A stretch of DNA of 60,513 bases from Nitrosomonas sp. Nm51 (GCF_900111165.1 NZ_FOGH01000015.1:1-60513), one strand, 5' to 3'; positions 37,521 through 47,360 are shown, counted from the stretch's first letter. Notes: a model not told the origin generated them from the letters alone. Program-made: numbers and translations.

Positions 37521-38391
37521 CAAACATGTTGGTGTTCTAGGCGCCACCAGCCTCGTAGGTGCGTGCATTCTGCGGCAACTGGTATCGGAACAATGGCAAA
37601 TCAGCGCTTTTTCGCGCAGCCCGGTGCAATCAAACCACGAACAGATAAATTGGGCACAACTGAATCCAATGAGCGCCAGGCATGATCAAAATAAACACGG
37701 CCCGGCCATGTGGATTTGTATTGCGCCCATATGGACACTACCGGAACATTTTCCACTGCTACGCACACAAGGTGCCCAACGGATCGTGGTTTTGTCTTCG
37801 ACCAGTCGATTCAGTAAAGCCGAGTCAAGCGACACGGGTGAACAAGGTATCGCACAGCGGCTTGCAGGCGCTGAAAAAACAATTAAAATCTGGGCCGAAG
37901 AGCACGGTATTGAGTGGATTATCCTGCGGCCCACATTGATTTACGGCCTGGGATGCGATAAAAACATCTCGGAAATAGCCCGGTTTATTCTCCGCTTTGG
38001 TTTCTTTCCATTATTGGGTTCCGCAGATGGATTGCGGCAGCCCATTCACGCGAAAGATGTTGCAACAGCATGTATACTTGCGCTTCAAACTTTAAATATC
38101 AAAAATCGTTCTTATAATCTTACAGGTGGCGAAACATTGACATACCAGGAAATGATTGACCGCGTTTTTTCAGCACTTAATAAGAGACCCCGTTTCATCA
38201 GAATACCGCGCGGGTTGTTTCAGCTAACAATACCCGTCTTGAACCGGTTGCCCCGCTACCGGCATTGGACTGCGGCAATGGCTGAACGCATGAATCGGAA
38301 TCTGGTATTCGACAGCATTAATTTACAACAGGATCTTCGTTTTCGACCCGGTTCGTTTATCCTGTCTAAAGCAGATTTACCGCCTGAATAA
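37513..38391 (+). CDS. NAD-dependent epimerase/dehydratase family protein
   Basis: 292 residues; ATG 37513 overlaps the preceding stop by 8 bp. A Rossmann glycine motif GATSLVGACIL (9-19) binds the nucleotide; IVVLSSTSRF and ILRPTLIYGLG follow, but the canonical YxxxK is not obvious: the region where it should sit reads AQRLAGAEK with a lysine only. It is therefore an atypical extended SDR and may be a divergent sugar-nucleotide epimerase or reductase. It is the last gene of the glycosyltransferase run; the T1SS begins 75 bp later. Confidence 0.8.
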   Translation: MDDKHVGVLGATSLVGACILRQLVSEQWQISAFSRSPVQSNHEQINWAQLNPMSARHDQNKHGPAMWICIAPIWTLPEHFPLLRTQGAQRIVVLSSTSRFSKAESSDTGEQGIAQRLAGAEKTIKIWAEEHGIEWIILRPTLIYGLGCDKNISEIARFILRFGFFPLLGSADGLRQPIHAKDVATACILALQTLNIKNRSYNLTGGETLTYQEMIDRVFSALNKRPRFIRIPRGLFQLTIPVLNRLPRYRHWTAAMAERMNRNLVFDSINLQQDLRFRPGSFILSKADLPPE

Positions 38392-38466
38392 AACCGTTTC
38401 TAGACGATGCAATCGTATACTTATATATCGCATAGCATGTTATTGATTACACACAATCCATAATGA

Positions 38467-40257
38467 ATGAAACCTCTTATTAAAGCTCCTCAGAATGAAA
38501 TCACGGAAGTCCTAGCCAGTTTCAAGAAAGCATTCCATACCATCGGCGTCTTCAGCGCCGTGATTAACGCCCTGATGCTCATGCCGGCCATATATATGCT
38601 GCAACTTTACGACAGCGTATTGACCAGCCGTAATGAAATGACATTACTGATGCTGACTTTAATCGTGATCGGCGCCTATATTTTTCTGGGCGCACTCGAA
38701 TACGTACGCAGCTTCGTCTTAATCCGGGTTGGCGCCAAGCTTGACTTGAAACTGAACAAACGGGTCTATACCGCCGCATTCGAGCAAAGTTTGAAGCAAG
38801 GAGGCGGCAATGCCGGGCAGGCTCTAAAGGATTTAACCAGTATCCGTCAATTCATGACCGGAAACGCTTTATTTGCATTTTTCGACGCACCCTGGTTTCC
38901 GATTTATATTTTTGTCATTTTCATGTTTCATACCTGGCTGGGTATTTTTGCGCTGTGCGGAACCGCAGTACTGATTATACTGGCCTATGTCAATGAAAAA
39001 ATATCCCGCAAGCCATTGGATGAAGCCAACACCATGGCAGTCGCTTCAACCAATCTGGCATCCAATAATCTGCGTAATGCGGAAGTCATCGAAGCCATGG
39101 GCATGCTACCCAATCTTCAGGCGCGCTGGGATCAGTTTCATAACCGTTTTCTCAATCTTCAGGCGGATGCCAGCGAGAAATCCGGCGTTGTCACCGCGAT
39201 ATCCAAATCCTGCACCGTTGCGCTGCAGTCATTGATGCTGGGGCTGGGCGCTTTACTGGTATTGGAAAACCAAATTTCTCCCGGCATGATGATCGCCGCA
39301 TCGATATTGATGGGCAGGGCGATCGCGCCGGTTCAGCTGTTAATCAGTGTATGGAAACAGTTTGGCAGCACGCGCAGCGCTTACGACCGGTTGACGAAAT
39401 TGCTGGAGCTCAATCCAGCCCGCAAGCCGGGCATGTCGCTTCCCAAGCCAACTGGCGCCATTAATGTTGAGAATGTGACAGCCGCGCCGCCGGGATCGCG
39501 TGTGCCGGTGGTTAAAAACATAAGCCTGACTGTTCTGGCTGGCGAAGTATTGGGAATTATCGGACCCAGCGGCTCCGGGAAATCCACATTGGCACGGCTT
39601 CTGGTTGGCGTATGGCCGGCCGCGGCAGGCAAGGTGCGCCTGGACGGTGCCGATGTTTACCAGTGGAACAAGGAGGAACTGGGACCGAACATCGGCTATT
39701 TGCCCCAGGATATTGAACTATTCAGTGGCACCGTTTCAGAAAACATCGCGCGTTTTAGCGACGTCGACCCGGAAAAAGTGATTCAGGCCGCTCAACGTGC
39801 CGGTGTACATCAAATGATTCTGAATATGCCGGAAGGTTATGACACCAAACTTGGCGACGGCGGCGCGGGACTCTCGGGCGGTCAGAAACAGCGCCTCGGT
39901 CTGGCGCGCGCCATGTATGACGATCCGGCCCTGATCGTACTGGACGAACCTAATTCCAATCTTGACGATGTAGGCGAACAGGCATTGCTAAAAGCGTTGA
40001 TTGACCTGCGCAAACGGGGCAAGACCATCGTTTTGATCACCCACCGTACCAGCATTATCAGTGTGACGGACAAACTGTTGCTATTGCACGATGGAATGGC
40101 AAAGCTGTTTGGGCCGACAAAACGCGTACTAGACGAATTGAAACAACAGCAACAGAAACTGCAAGGACAGGCATCCCAGCAAAAACAGCAGCCACCCGGC
40201 TCCGAGACGCAGCAACAACCGCCTACAACTGTGAATGTTGTGGATCAGGAGTCCTGA
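38467..40257 (+). CDS. prtD: type I secretion ABC transporter (permease-ATPase)
   Basis: 596 residues, the PrtD-type length without a C39 peptidase domain. A short N-terminus precedes six membrane helices (to ~330), then the ABC domain with Walker A GPSGSGKST (366-374), Q-loop region YLPQDIELFSG, signature LSGGQKQR (469-476), Walker B LIVLDEPNSNLDD and H-loop THRTS. The last ~40 residues are glutamine-rich. It energises export of C-terminally signalled RTX or S-layer proteins across both membranes. It is the first of three T1SS genes. Confidence 0.95.
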   Translation: MKPLIKAPQNEITEVLASFKKAFHTIGVFSAVINALMLMPAIYMLQLYDSVLTSRNEMTLLMLTLIVIGAYIFLGALEYVRSFVLIRVGAKLDLKLNKRVYTAAFEQSLKQGGGNAGQALKDLTSIRQFMTGNALFAFFDAPWFPIYIFVIFMFHTWLGIFALCGTAVLIILAYVNEKISRKPLDEANTMAVASTNLASNNLRNAEVIEAMGMLPNLQARWDQFHNRFLNLQADASEKSGVVTAISKSCTVALQSLMLGLGALLVLENQISPGMMIAASILMGRAIAPVQLLISVWKQFGSTRSAYDRLTKLLELNPARKPGMSLPKPTGAINVENVTAAPPGSRVPVVKNISLTVLAGEVLGIIGPSGSGKSTLARLLVGVWPAAAGKVRLDGADVYQWNKEELGPNIGYLPQDIELFSGTVSENIARFSDVDPEKVIQAAQRAGVHQMILNMPEGYDTKLGDGGAGLSGGQKQRLGLARAMYDDPALIVLDEPNSNLDDVGEQALLKALIDLRKRGKTIVLITHRTSIISVTDKLLLLHDGMAKLFGPTKRVLDELKQQQQKLQGQASQQKQQPPGSETQQQPPTTVNVVDQES

Positions 40258-40314
40258 GTGAACACAGCAGGAATTAACATTAACATGTTAACGCGCACAT
40301 AAACAGGAACAATT

Positions 40315-41667
40315 ATGAAGTTGCAGGCAGAAAATAACGTCACCGGCACCGGTATTGAACAAAACGACCGCACAGATCAAGTCAAAACTGATGAAACCGT
40401 TCATGCCAGAATCGGCTGGTGGATTGTATTGGCCGGGGTTGGCGGTTTTGTTCTGTGGGCGTTCTTTGCACCGCTGGACAAAGGCGTGCCGTTAAGCGGC
40501 ACGGTTACGGTAGACACCAACCGCAAGGCGGTTCAGCATCGTACCGGCGGCATTATTGATCAGATTTACGTCAAGGAAGGCGAACATGTCGAGGCCGGTC
40601 AGACACTGGTGCGCATGAACGATATACAGGTTAAGGCACAAGCGGAGATAACCCGCGCACAACTCATCACCGCACGCGTAGTTGAAGCGCGTCTGATAGC
40701 CGAACGCGATGAAAAAAATGCTATCGAGTATCCTGCTGATCTGCTTGCAGCACAAGACGACCCGCGCGTCAGAAACAGCATCATGACACAAAACCAGCTG
40801 TTCAAATCCCGCCAGCTTGCCATGCAGCATGAAATCGCCGCGCTTGACGAAAATATTGCGGGTCTGACCTTACAACTCCAGGGTCTCCAATCTTCCCTGG
40901 CCAGTAAAAAACAGCAGTTAATATTTTTAAAAGAACAGCTCGACAATCTGCGCGAACTGGCCAGAGACGGTTTTGTGCCGCGCAACCGCGTACTCGACCT
41001 GGAACGTACTCATGTGCAGCTAAACGGTGAAATTTCCGCTGAGACCGGTGAAATCGGACGCATTCAACGTCAGATTGCAGAATTGAAGCAACGCCGAATA
41101 CACCGTTTTCAGGAACAGCAAAAGGAAGTGCGCCAGCAGTTGTCGGAGATTCAGCGTGAAGTAGACGCGCTTAGCAGTCAGCTGATCGGACAGGAATTTG
41201 AACTGGCCAATGTCCTGGTCAAAGCGCCTGTCGGAGGAACGGTTGTCGGCATTAACGTTTTCACCGAAGGTGGCGTTATTTCACCAGGATTCCGCTTAAT
41301 GGATATCGTGCCAAGCGACGATCCACTCATGATCACCGGCCGGGTGCCTGTTCACCTGATCGACAAAGTACATCCCGGTCTTCATGTCGATCTGATTTTT
41401 TCAGCCTTCAACCAGAACAAAACGCCCAATATTCCCGGTGAGGTGCTGCAGGTATCGGCTGACAGACTGACCGATGAGCGCACCGACGAACCTTATTATC
41501 AATTAAAAGTCCGCGTAACCCCGGAGGGTATGCAACTGCTCGCGCACCATCAGGTACGCGCGGGGATGCCGGTTGATATTTTTGTCAAAACAGGTGAGCG
41601 CTCTTTAATGAATTATTTGTTTAAACCTATTCTTGACCGTCTCCATGCATCCATGAGTGAAGAATAA
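40315..41667 (+). CDS. prtE: type I secretion periplasmic adaptor (HlyD family)
   Basis: 450 residues. One N-terminal membrane helix (WWIVLAGVGGFVLWAFFAPL, ~36-55), then lipoyl-like GTVTVDTNRKAVQHRTGGII, a long coiled-coil hairpin (~100-280) and the beta-barrel region with VKAPVGGTVVGINVFTEGGV. These are standard for HlyD/PrtE adaptors that join the ABC pump to the outer-membrane channel. The stop codon directly abuts the start of the TolC gene. Confidence 0.94.
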   Translation: MKLQAENNVTGTGIEQNDRTDQVKTDETVHARIGWWIVLAGVGGFVLWAFFAPLDKGVPLSGTVTVDTNRKAVQHRTGGIIDQIYVKEGEHVEAGQTLVRMNDIQVKAQAEITRAQLITARVVEARLIAERDEKNAIEYPADLLAAQDDPRVRNSIMTQNQLFKSRQLAMQHEIAALDENIAGLTLQLQGLQSSLASKKQQLIFLKEQLDNLRELARDGFVPRNRVLDLERTHVQLNGEISAETGEIGRIQRQIAELKQRRIHRFQEQQKEVRQQLSEIQREVDALSSQLIGQEFELANVLVKAPVGGTVVGINVFTEGGVISPGFRLMDIVPSDDPLMITGRVPVHLIDKVHPGLHVDLIFSAFNQNKTPNIPGEVLQVSADRLTDERTDEPYYQLKVRVTPEGMQLLAHHQVRAGMPVDIFVKTGERSLMNYLFKPILDRLHASMSEE

Positions 41668-43017
41668 ATGACTTCTATACGCATTAATTTTCGCATTGTA
41701 TCGTCGTTTTTTTCACTTGCCTTAATAGTCAGTTCCGCGCAGGCGCTGAGTCTGCTCGACGCCTATGAAGCGGCACTGGAGAATGATCCGCTGTTTCGTG
41801 CGGCTGTATATGAAAACGAAGCCGGGCTACAGGCCGAGAAAATCGGTTTGTCCGGCCTGCTGCCGAATTTGTCGATTACCCACTCAGACAGTGAGAATAC
41901 AGGAACACGCAAACTTTTCGGTCAGCCACGCACCCCTTTAAATTTTCACAGCCAGGTTAGTTCATTAGCTTTACGCCAGCCCATATTGAACATGGAGGCC
42001 GTCGCCAGCTACCGCCAAGGGAAGGCACAAGCCAATTCCAGCCGTGCCCGCTTTACCGGACAAAGCCAGGAACTGGTCATCAGGTTGTCCGAGGCATATT
42101 TCGGCGCATTACTCGCGCAACATCAAGTACGGCTTGCACAGTCACAAATCGATTCACTTGCGGAACTTAAACGTGCCAACGAACAGATGCTGTTGAAAGG
42201 CGAAGGCACGACAACCGACGTACTGGAAACGCAATCCAGGCACGCACTTGCCGAAGCGCGTTTGATTGAGGCAAAAGACGAACTGGATGTGGCGCAATTA
42301 AGACTCGAATCCATTATCGGCCTGGAAATCACACAATTGCACCATCTGTCTGACGTTTTTCAGGCAGAAATGGTTCATTTACCCGACTTTGATGACTGGC
42401 GTGTGCTGGCGCTTGATCGCAATGCAGAACTTGTCACTCAGCGGCACGCTCTTCTATCGAGCAAAGAAGAAATTCGCAAAAGTTATGCCGGGCATACGCC
42501 GCGTGTAGATCTTGTCGCAAGTATTAGCAGAAACAAATCCGCTTCATTTGTTACTGCCAATCAGAATGTTGAACTGGCATCTATCGGCGTAGAGGTCAAC
42601 GTGCCATTGTACGCAGGCGGCCGCGTCATGGCGACCACCGATCAAGCAAGAGCAAATTTCGCGCGCGCCGAAGCCGAAATGGATGCAGCCATCGATAATG
42701 TGCTTGTTGAATTACGCAGGCAATATCAACTGGTTTTAAGCAGCGTCAAACGTATCAGATCATTGGAATTGGCGGTCAAATCAGCAAAACTGCTCGTTAA
42801 CGCAACTGAAAAAAGCATTCGGGGAGGCATTCGCATTAATCTGGATCTGTTGGACGCACAGCAACAGCTGTTCAATAGCCAGCTTGATCTGGCGGAAGCC
42901 AAGTATAATTTTCTGCTTGCGTACCTGCGCCTCAATTTCACCGCAGGTACACTGGTGCTTGACGATCTGCAACGTATCGCTGCTTATTTTACACCCGAAA
43001 GCCCTTTGTCAAAGTAA
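41668..43017 (+). CDS. type I secretion outer-membrane channel (TolC family)
   Basis: 449 residues with an N-terminal signal peptide (IVSSFFSLALIVSSAQA). The mature part begins LSLLDAYEAALENDPLFRAA, the usual TolC start, and shows the two long helical repeats of outer-membrane efflux proteins, including LDLLDAQQQLFNSQLDLAEA near the end. It forms the trimeric exit duct for the T1SS. It starts at the base after the preceding stop, and its own stop abuts the stop of the convergent DUF6447 gene with no spacer. Confidence 0.94.
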   Translation: MTSIRINFRIVSSFFSLALIVSSAQALSLLDAYEAALENDPLFRAAVYENEAGLQAEKIGLSGLLPNLSITHSDSENTGTRKLFGQPRTPLNFHSQVSSLALRQPILNMEAVASYRQGKAQANSSRARFTGQSQELVIRLSEAYFGALLAQHQVRLAQSQIDSLAELKRANEQMLLKGEGTTTDVLETQSRHALAEARLIEAKDELDVAQLRLESIIGLEITQLHHLSDVFQAEMVHLPDFDDWRVLALDRNAELVTQRHALLSSKEEIRKSYAGHTPRVDLVASISRNKSASFVTANQNVELASIGVEVNVPLYAGGRVMATTDQARANFARAEAEMDAAIDNVLVELRRQYQLVLSSVKRIRSLELAVKSAKLLVNATEKSIRGGIRINLDLLDAQQQLFNSQLDLAEAKYNFLLAYLRLNFTAGTLVLDDLQRIAAYFTPESPLSK

Positions 43018-43224
43018 TCAGTGTGTATCGACTGGCAGCGCATTCTTCAGTGCATGCTGATACGCAATTTTTGCGGTACTCGCAATCGCCAGCTTTGCCT
43101 TTAATTGCGCAATTTCATTTTCAACAACACGCAAATTCGTAATTTGAGCCTTGGCCTCCTGGCTCAACGATGATAATGCATATTCTGTTCCATCAATGAC
43201 AACTTTTTGTTCATTTTCCGCCAT
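43018..43224 (-). CDS. DUF6447-like small protein next to the T1SS
   Basis: 68 residues. It begins MAENEQKVVIDGTEYALSSL and continues SQEAKAQITNLRVVENEIAQ, then a coiled-coil segment. This IDG-x-EY-x-L-x-LS-x-EAKAQ pattern is that of the DUF6447 family (named from memory), soluble proteins of unknown role. It converges on the TolC gene with adjacent stop codons, so neither gene has a terminator of its own between them. Function unknown. Confidence 0.7.
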   Translation of the reverse strand: MAENEQKVVIDGTEYALSSLSQEAKAQITNLRVVENEIAQLKAKLAIASTAKIAYQHALKNALPVDTH

Positions 43225-43269
43225 GTTTATCCTTGAATATCTATCAGTTTATCAGAGCGATTCACTTTA

Positions 43270-43410
43270 GGGCATCTCTAAAAATTCATATTTCGTCACA
43301 ATACGTCGTTGTTCACAAAAAATATTTCCTTACATATCAACCATATGCTGCGCCAATATTTTTTGTTCTCGCCTCGTCTTGTTTAAAACTCTGAATTTTT
43401 AGAGTCGCCC
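43270..43410 (-). repeat. MITE-like repeat, family 2, copy B
   Basis: 141 bp with clear terminal inverted repeats: GGGCATCTCTAAAAATTCA at the left, and the complement of GGGCGACTCTAAAAATTCA at the right (17 of 19 identical). The reverse complement matches 28311-28449. No gene in it. It lies between the DUF6447 and DUF5658 genes. Confidence 0.85.
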
Positions 43411-43426
43411 TTTAATTCTTCCAGCA

Positions 43427-43900
43427 CTACAACTCGCCGGCCAGATTGAGCAAATACAGTTCATAGCCTATCAAAACGCTGTAGCCGGCCAGAATGGCAT
43501 ATTTTACATGCCTGACCCGCATTGTATAAACAATTCTTACATTATGATGAATCACCAGCATGATTAACGCCAGCGCTGTCAGCGACATTTTAACAGCCAC
43601 AAATTTATTGACGCTTTCGTCGATAAGAATCGCCATAAACCAGTTCAATTCCTCACCGCCCCGCGTAAGAATTTTCAACGTGAAAATCGCATCGCCGACA
43701 CTCAATAACAGAATCCCGACCACGCATAACATTAGATGATTTGCGTAACGATCCACATAAACGGCTCCCCAACGGGCGGTTTCGGAGCGCCGTTCATTCA
43801 TCCGCCTGCCTGGTTTGAAGCCTAAATGATACGCACAAAAAAACGGAGCGTCTCTGCGGCGCTCGCGTACACGCGTATTCTCAGCAAACGGCATATTCAT
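43427..43900 (-). CDS. DUF5658-like membrane protein
   Basis: 157 residues. A basic, arginine-rich N-terminus (~50 residues) is followed by three hydrophobic helices. SVGDAIFTLKILTRGGEELN is the DUF5658 signature as I know it (D-x3-T-x2-L-x4-G-x-E-x-N), after which LVIHHNVRIVYTMR precedes the last helix. Function unknown. Its start is ATG 43900 or the second Met two codons on. The ~270 bp to lptE hold no further gene that I can see. Confidence 0.65.
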   Translation of the reverse strand: MNMPFAENTRVRERRRDAPFFCAYHLGFKPGRRMNERRSETARWGAVYVDRYANHLMLCVVGILLLSVGDAIFTLKILTRGGEELNWFMAILIDESVNKFVAVKMSLTALALIMLVIHHNVRIVYTMRVRHVKYAILAGYSVLIGYELYLLNLAGEL

Positions 43901-44170
43901 AAATTATCCCTCCTCGATCAATTACAGGCTTATATACGCCAAGCGTGCTAAATACGGCTCAAACAACATAGTTTTCGCACATACTCACATCTTTACCTGT
44001 CAAATTCTCACTGCAACGCTTGCCACAATATGTCTCCGGCATATCCTTCAGTTTTTCAGGCTATTAGAATCGCGCCGTCCGGCATACTGCACTAACGTAC
44101 AAGAAGGCGCAAATGCGGTAGAATTTCACCATACATTTTTATTAATCGCTTGTTCAAAAACTCAGATCAC

Positions 44171-44719
44171 ATGAATGCAATTCGACCAACGTTACCGTTC
44201 TTCAAGCATTGCCTTGCCGGACTGATTATGCTACTCGTTCTTACCGCGTGCGGCTTCAAGCTTCGCGGGCAGATTTCATCGCTGCCCTTCGATACATTAT
44301 ACATTGCCGCGCCACCGGGACATACCATCGGATCAGACTTAAGACGCGCCATTGACGCCACCACAACGACAAAAATTGTCGACGCTACCGATAAAGCCGA
44401 AGCTGTTTTGCAGGTCCTCAATGCAAATAATGAACGAAGAATTTTATCGCTTTCAGGCGGTGGACGTGTACGCGAATTTGAATTGATTTTCAGAATAACC
44501 ACGCGACTGGTTGACAATAAAGGCGATGAAATCGTACCGAGAAACACTATTACACTGCAACGGATACTGCCATTTTTGGACGCACAGATACTGGCAAAAG
44601 AAGCCGAAGAACAAATGCTGTACCAGGATATGCAGGCTGATGCCGTACAGCAGATTATATGGCGGCTGTCGACGATACAAAAATCGAACGTCAAACCCGA
44701 AACCGCTGCCATGCAATGA
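44171..44719 (+). CDS. lptE: LPS-assembly lipoprotein LptE
   Basis: 182 residues from ATG 44171; an upstream TTG start gives 7 more residues. Signal peptide with lipobox LLVLTAC, then GFKLRG, the typical start of mature LptE. It plugs the LptD barrel in the outer membrane and guides LPS insertion. It is followed 9 bp after its stop by holA, the gene order common in proteobacteria (leuS, which often precedes it, is absent here). Confidence 0.9.
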   Translation: MNAIRPTLPFFKHCLAGLIMLLVLTACGFKLRGQISSLPFDTLYIAAPPGHTIGSDLRRAIDATTTTKIVDATDKAEAVLQVLNANNERRILSLSGGGRVREFELIFRITTRLVDNKGDEIVPRNTITLQRILPFLDAQILAKEAEEQMLYQDMQADAVQQIIWRLSTIQKSNVKPETAAMQ

Positions 44720-44728
44720 GTATTCGAC

Positions 44729-45808
44729 ATGCGCATTAACGCGGAGCAGCTTCATCGGCAACTGCCGCAGCAACTTTCACCGCTATACGCAGTTTCCGGC
44801 AATGAAACGCTGCTGGTCATCGAAGCTGCCGATTTGATCCGGCAGCATGCACGTCAACAGGGTTTTAGTGACTATGCTTTATTTACTGTCGACCAGCACT
44901 TCAACTGGTCAGAACTCTTCAATACAAGCAACAGTCCATCATTATTCAGTGACTGCAAACTTATCGATCTGCGTATTCCATCGGGCAAACCGGGCAAAGA
45001 GGGCGGAAAAGCGATTGAATCGTATTGCAGGTCACTGCCGCAAGACACTGTGACACTGATCACGCTACCCAAGCTGGATAAACAGAGTCAATCCACGCAA
45101 TGGTACAAGGCAATTGAAAATACCGGCATTGTTGTTCCGATTCAAGCAATCGAATATGCGCAGTTACCGGCATGGATCAGGCAGCGTCTCAGCAGGCAAC
45201 AACAATCTGTAGACGCTGAAACACTCAATTTCATTGCTTACAATGTTGAAGGTAATCTGCTGGCCGCGCATCAGGAAATTCAAAAGTTAGCCTTACTTTA
45301 TCCACAAGGCCAGTTGACCTTTGATCAGGTCAAAAACGCCGTATTGAATGTCGCCCGGTACGATCTCTTTCAATTAACCGAAGCCATGACCGCTTTCGAT
45401 CCCATTCGTTACACCCGCATCCTGTCAGGTTTACAAGGCGAAGCTACGGCTCCGCCACTGATTCTCGCCACATTGGCCGAGCAAATCCGTCAATTGATCG
45501 TGCTGCGCACGGGACTGGATCAGGGATCGCCGCCTGATCTGCTATTCAAATCAGCACGTATCTGGAGGAGCCGGCAGAATGCACTGCTGTCAGCAGCCAG
45601 GCGTATTTCAGCGAGACAGCTTCAACAAAGCCTAATTCATGCGGCAAAAATCGACCGCATCAGCAAAGGTGTTGCTGCAGCAGATAGCGCCACGGTTTGG
45701 GATGAATTATTACAACTGGGTCTAAACATCGCGTTGATCGATCAACCGACGATGCAACGGAAAAAGCCTGCACATCGGAATCGGCGCTCAGCCACCGGCG
45801 GCCGATAA
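44729..45808 (+). CDS. holA: DNA polymerase III delta subunit
   Basis: 359 residues. LYAVSGNETLLVIEAADLIR is the characteristic N-terminal segment; TLITLPKLDKQSQSTQWYKA and the collar-domain helices in the C-terminal half follow. The subunit opens the beta clamp as part of the clamp loader. The C-terminus ends in a basic tail. Immediately downstream of lptE, converging on selO with a 28-bp gap. Confidence 0.92.
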   Translation: MRINAEQLHRQLPQQLSPLYAVSGNETLLVIEAADLIRQHARQQGFSDYALFTVDQHFNWSELFNTSNSPSLFSDCKLIDLRIPSGKPGKEGGKAIESYCRSLPQDTVTLITLPKLDKQSQSTQWYKAIENTGIVVPIQAIEYAQLPAWIRQRLSRQQQSVDAETLNFIAYNVEGNLLAAHQEIQKLALLYPQGQLTFDQVKNAVLNVARYDLFQLTEAMTAFDPIRYTRILSGLQGEATAPPLILATLAEQIRQLIVLRTGLDQGSPPDLLFKSARIWRSRQNALLSAARRISARQLQQSLIHAAKIDRISKGVAAADSATVWDELLQLGLNIALIDQPTMQRKKPAHRNRRSATGGR

Positions 45809-45836
45809 TTGATCAAACAACAATCAAACAACAACG

Positions 45837-47360
45837 TTACGTGCCGCAAAAGGTTTGCTGCACGCGTTCGGCAGCGGATGGCGGCGTGCAAAACTCGCGA
45901 TATTCCGGTTTATCGATATAAGGGTCGGCCACAGCCCCCAGCAACCGGCGAAATTCCTTATAATCACCACGCTCTGACGCCGCAGTCAGCGCCGCCTCCA
46001 CACAATGGTTGCGCGGCAAAATAGCGGGATTACTGGCCCGCATCAAACGATATGCGGCCGCTTTGGACTCAGGCTGGCGTGCAAGACGCGCCTGCCATTG
46101 CGCATGCCAAGCGGCAAATGCCGAATCCTGAAACAGGGTATCGTCAGGGAGCGGATCTGCAGTCAGCATGCGGAAAGTATTGGTGTAATCGGCGTGATGT
46201 TCGTGCAAACACATCAGCAGCGCTTCAATCAGTTCAACATCTTCCGCTTCTTCGGTTAACAGCCCCAGCTTCCTGCGCATACCGGTCAACCAGTATTGCT
46301 GAAAAATACCGGGAAAAGCATGCACCGTTTCTTCTGCCAGCACCAGTGCCTTTTCCTGCACCGGATCCAGCAATGGCAATAATGTTTCCGCAAATCGCGC
46401 AAGATTCCATTGCGCCGCGCGCGACTGATTATGATAACCGTAACGACCCTGATAATCGATTGAGCTAAACACGGTATACGGGTCGTATTCATCCATAAAT
46501 GCACACGGGCCGTAATCGATAGTCTCGCCGCTGATAGCCATATTATCCGTATTCATCACGCCATGAATAAACCCGACCAGCAGCCATTGCGCCACCAGCG
46601 AGGCCTGGCGATCGATCACACGGCGCAGTAGCGCCAGATAAGGATTAGCGGTCTCGAACAGATCCGGATAATGGCGCTGAATAGTATAATCGGCCAGTGT
46701 TTTAACATACGCGCCATCGTTGAGTCTGGCAGCATATTCGAATGTGCCTACACGTATATGACTTGCCGCCACACGGGTCAGAACAGCACCGGGCAAGGGA
46801 GTCTCCCGCAACACCGTTTCACCGGTGGTCACAACAGCCAGGCTGCGCGTGCTCGGTATCCCCAATGCATGCATTGCTTCGCTGATAATATATTCACGCA
46901 GCATTGGACCCAGCGCCGCACGGCCATCGCCGCGCCGTGAGAACGGCGTTTGTCCGGAGCCTTTTAACTGAACGTCCAGCCGGCTGCCCGCTTGCGTCAG
47001 ATGCTCGCCTATCAGTATCGCACGGCCATCGCCAAGCATGGTAAAACCGCCGAACTGGTGGCCGGCATAAGCCTGCGCGATTGGGTCTGCAGTCTGCGGC
47101 AGAACATTTCCGGAAAACAGCTGCGCAACATTTTCATCGGATAATGTATCAAAATTCAGCCCCATCGACTTTGCCAGCGCATGATTTAAAATTGCCAGAC
47201 ACGGCGCACGCACCGGAACAGGTGCGATACGGACATAAAACGGTTCCGGCAGCCGAACATAGCTGTTATCGAATTGCCAGCCCGCTTCTTCAACCGGCAA
47301 TCTCGCCTCAGCTTTTGTATGTGCATTCACATTCACATCAGTCTTTGTTTCTGGTCTCAT
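45837..47360 (-). CDS. selO: protein adenylyltransferase SelO (YdiU)
   Basis: 507 residues from ATG 47360 (MRPETK). The pseudokinase core has YAGHQFGGFTMLGDGRAILI, QLKGSGQTPFSRRGDGRAAL (with K133), and GFIHGVMNTDNMAISGETID, the metal-binding N/D region. It transfers AMP from ATP to protein hydroxyls in redox control. The C-terminus QTFCGT has a cysteine at the third-last position, where mitochondrial SelO carries selenocysteine, so this is the Cys form; no in-frame UGA is needed. Selenium genes (selD, mnmH) lie 5 kb away but in a separate unit. Confidence 0.95.
   Translation of the reverse strand: MRPETKTDVNVNAHTKAEARLPVEEAGWQFDNSYVRLPEPFYVRIAPVPVRAPCLAILNHALAKSMGLNFDTLSDENVAQLFSGNVLPQTADPIAQAYAGHQFGGFTMLGDGRAILIGEHLTQAGSRLDVQLKGSGQTPFSRRGDGRAALGPMLREYIISEAMHALGIPSTRSLAVVTTGETVLRETPLPGAVLTRVAASHIRVGTFEYAARLNDGAYVKTLADYTIQRHYPDLFETANPYLALLRRVIDRQASLVAQWLLVGFIHGVMNTDNMAISGETIDYGPCAFMDEYDPYTVFSSIDYQGRYGYHNQSRAAQWNLARFAETLLPLLDPVQEKALVLAEETVHAFPGIFQQYWLTGMRRKLGLLTEEAEDVELIEALLMCLHEHHADYTNTFRMLTADPLPDDTLFQDSAFAAWHAQWQARLARQPESKAAAYRLMRASNPAILPRNHCVEAALTAASERGDYKEFRRLLGAVADPYIDKPEYREFCTPPSAAERVQQTFCGT

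Noticed and set aside
44167..44736. 189-codon minus-strand frame opposite lptE
   Set aside because: Serine- and cysteine-rich antisense shadow; lptE is well supported by lipobox and context.
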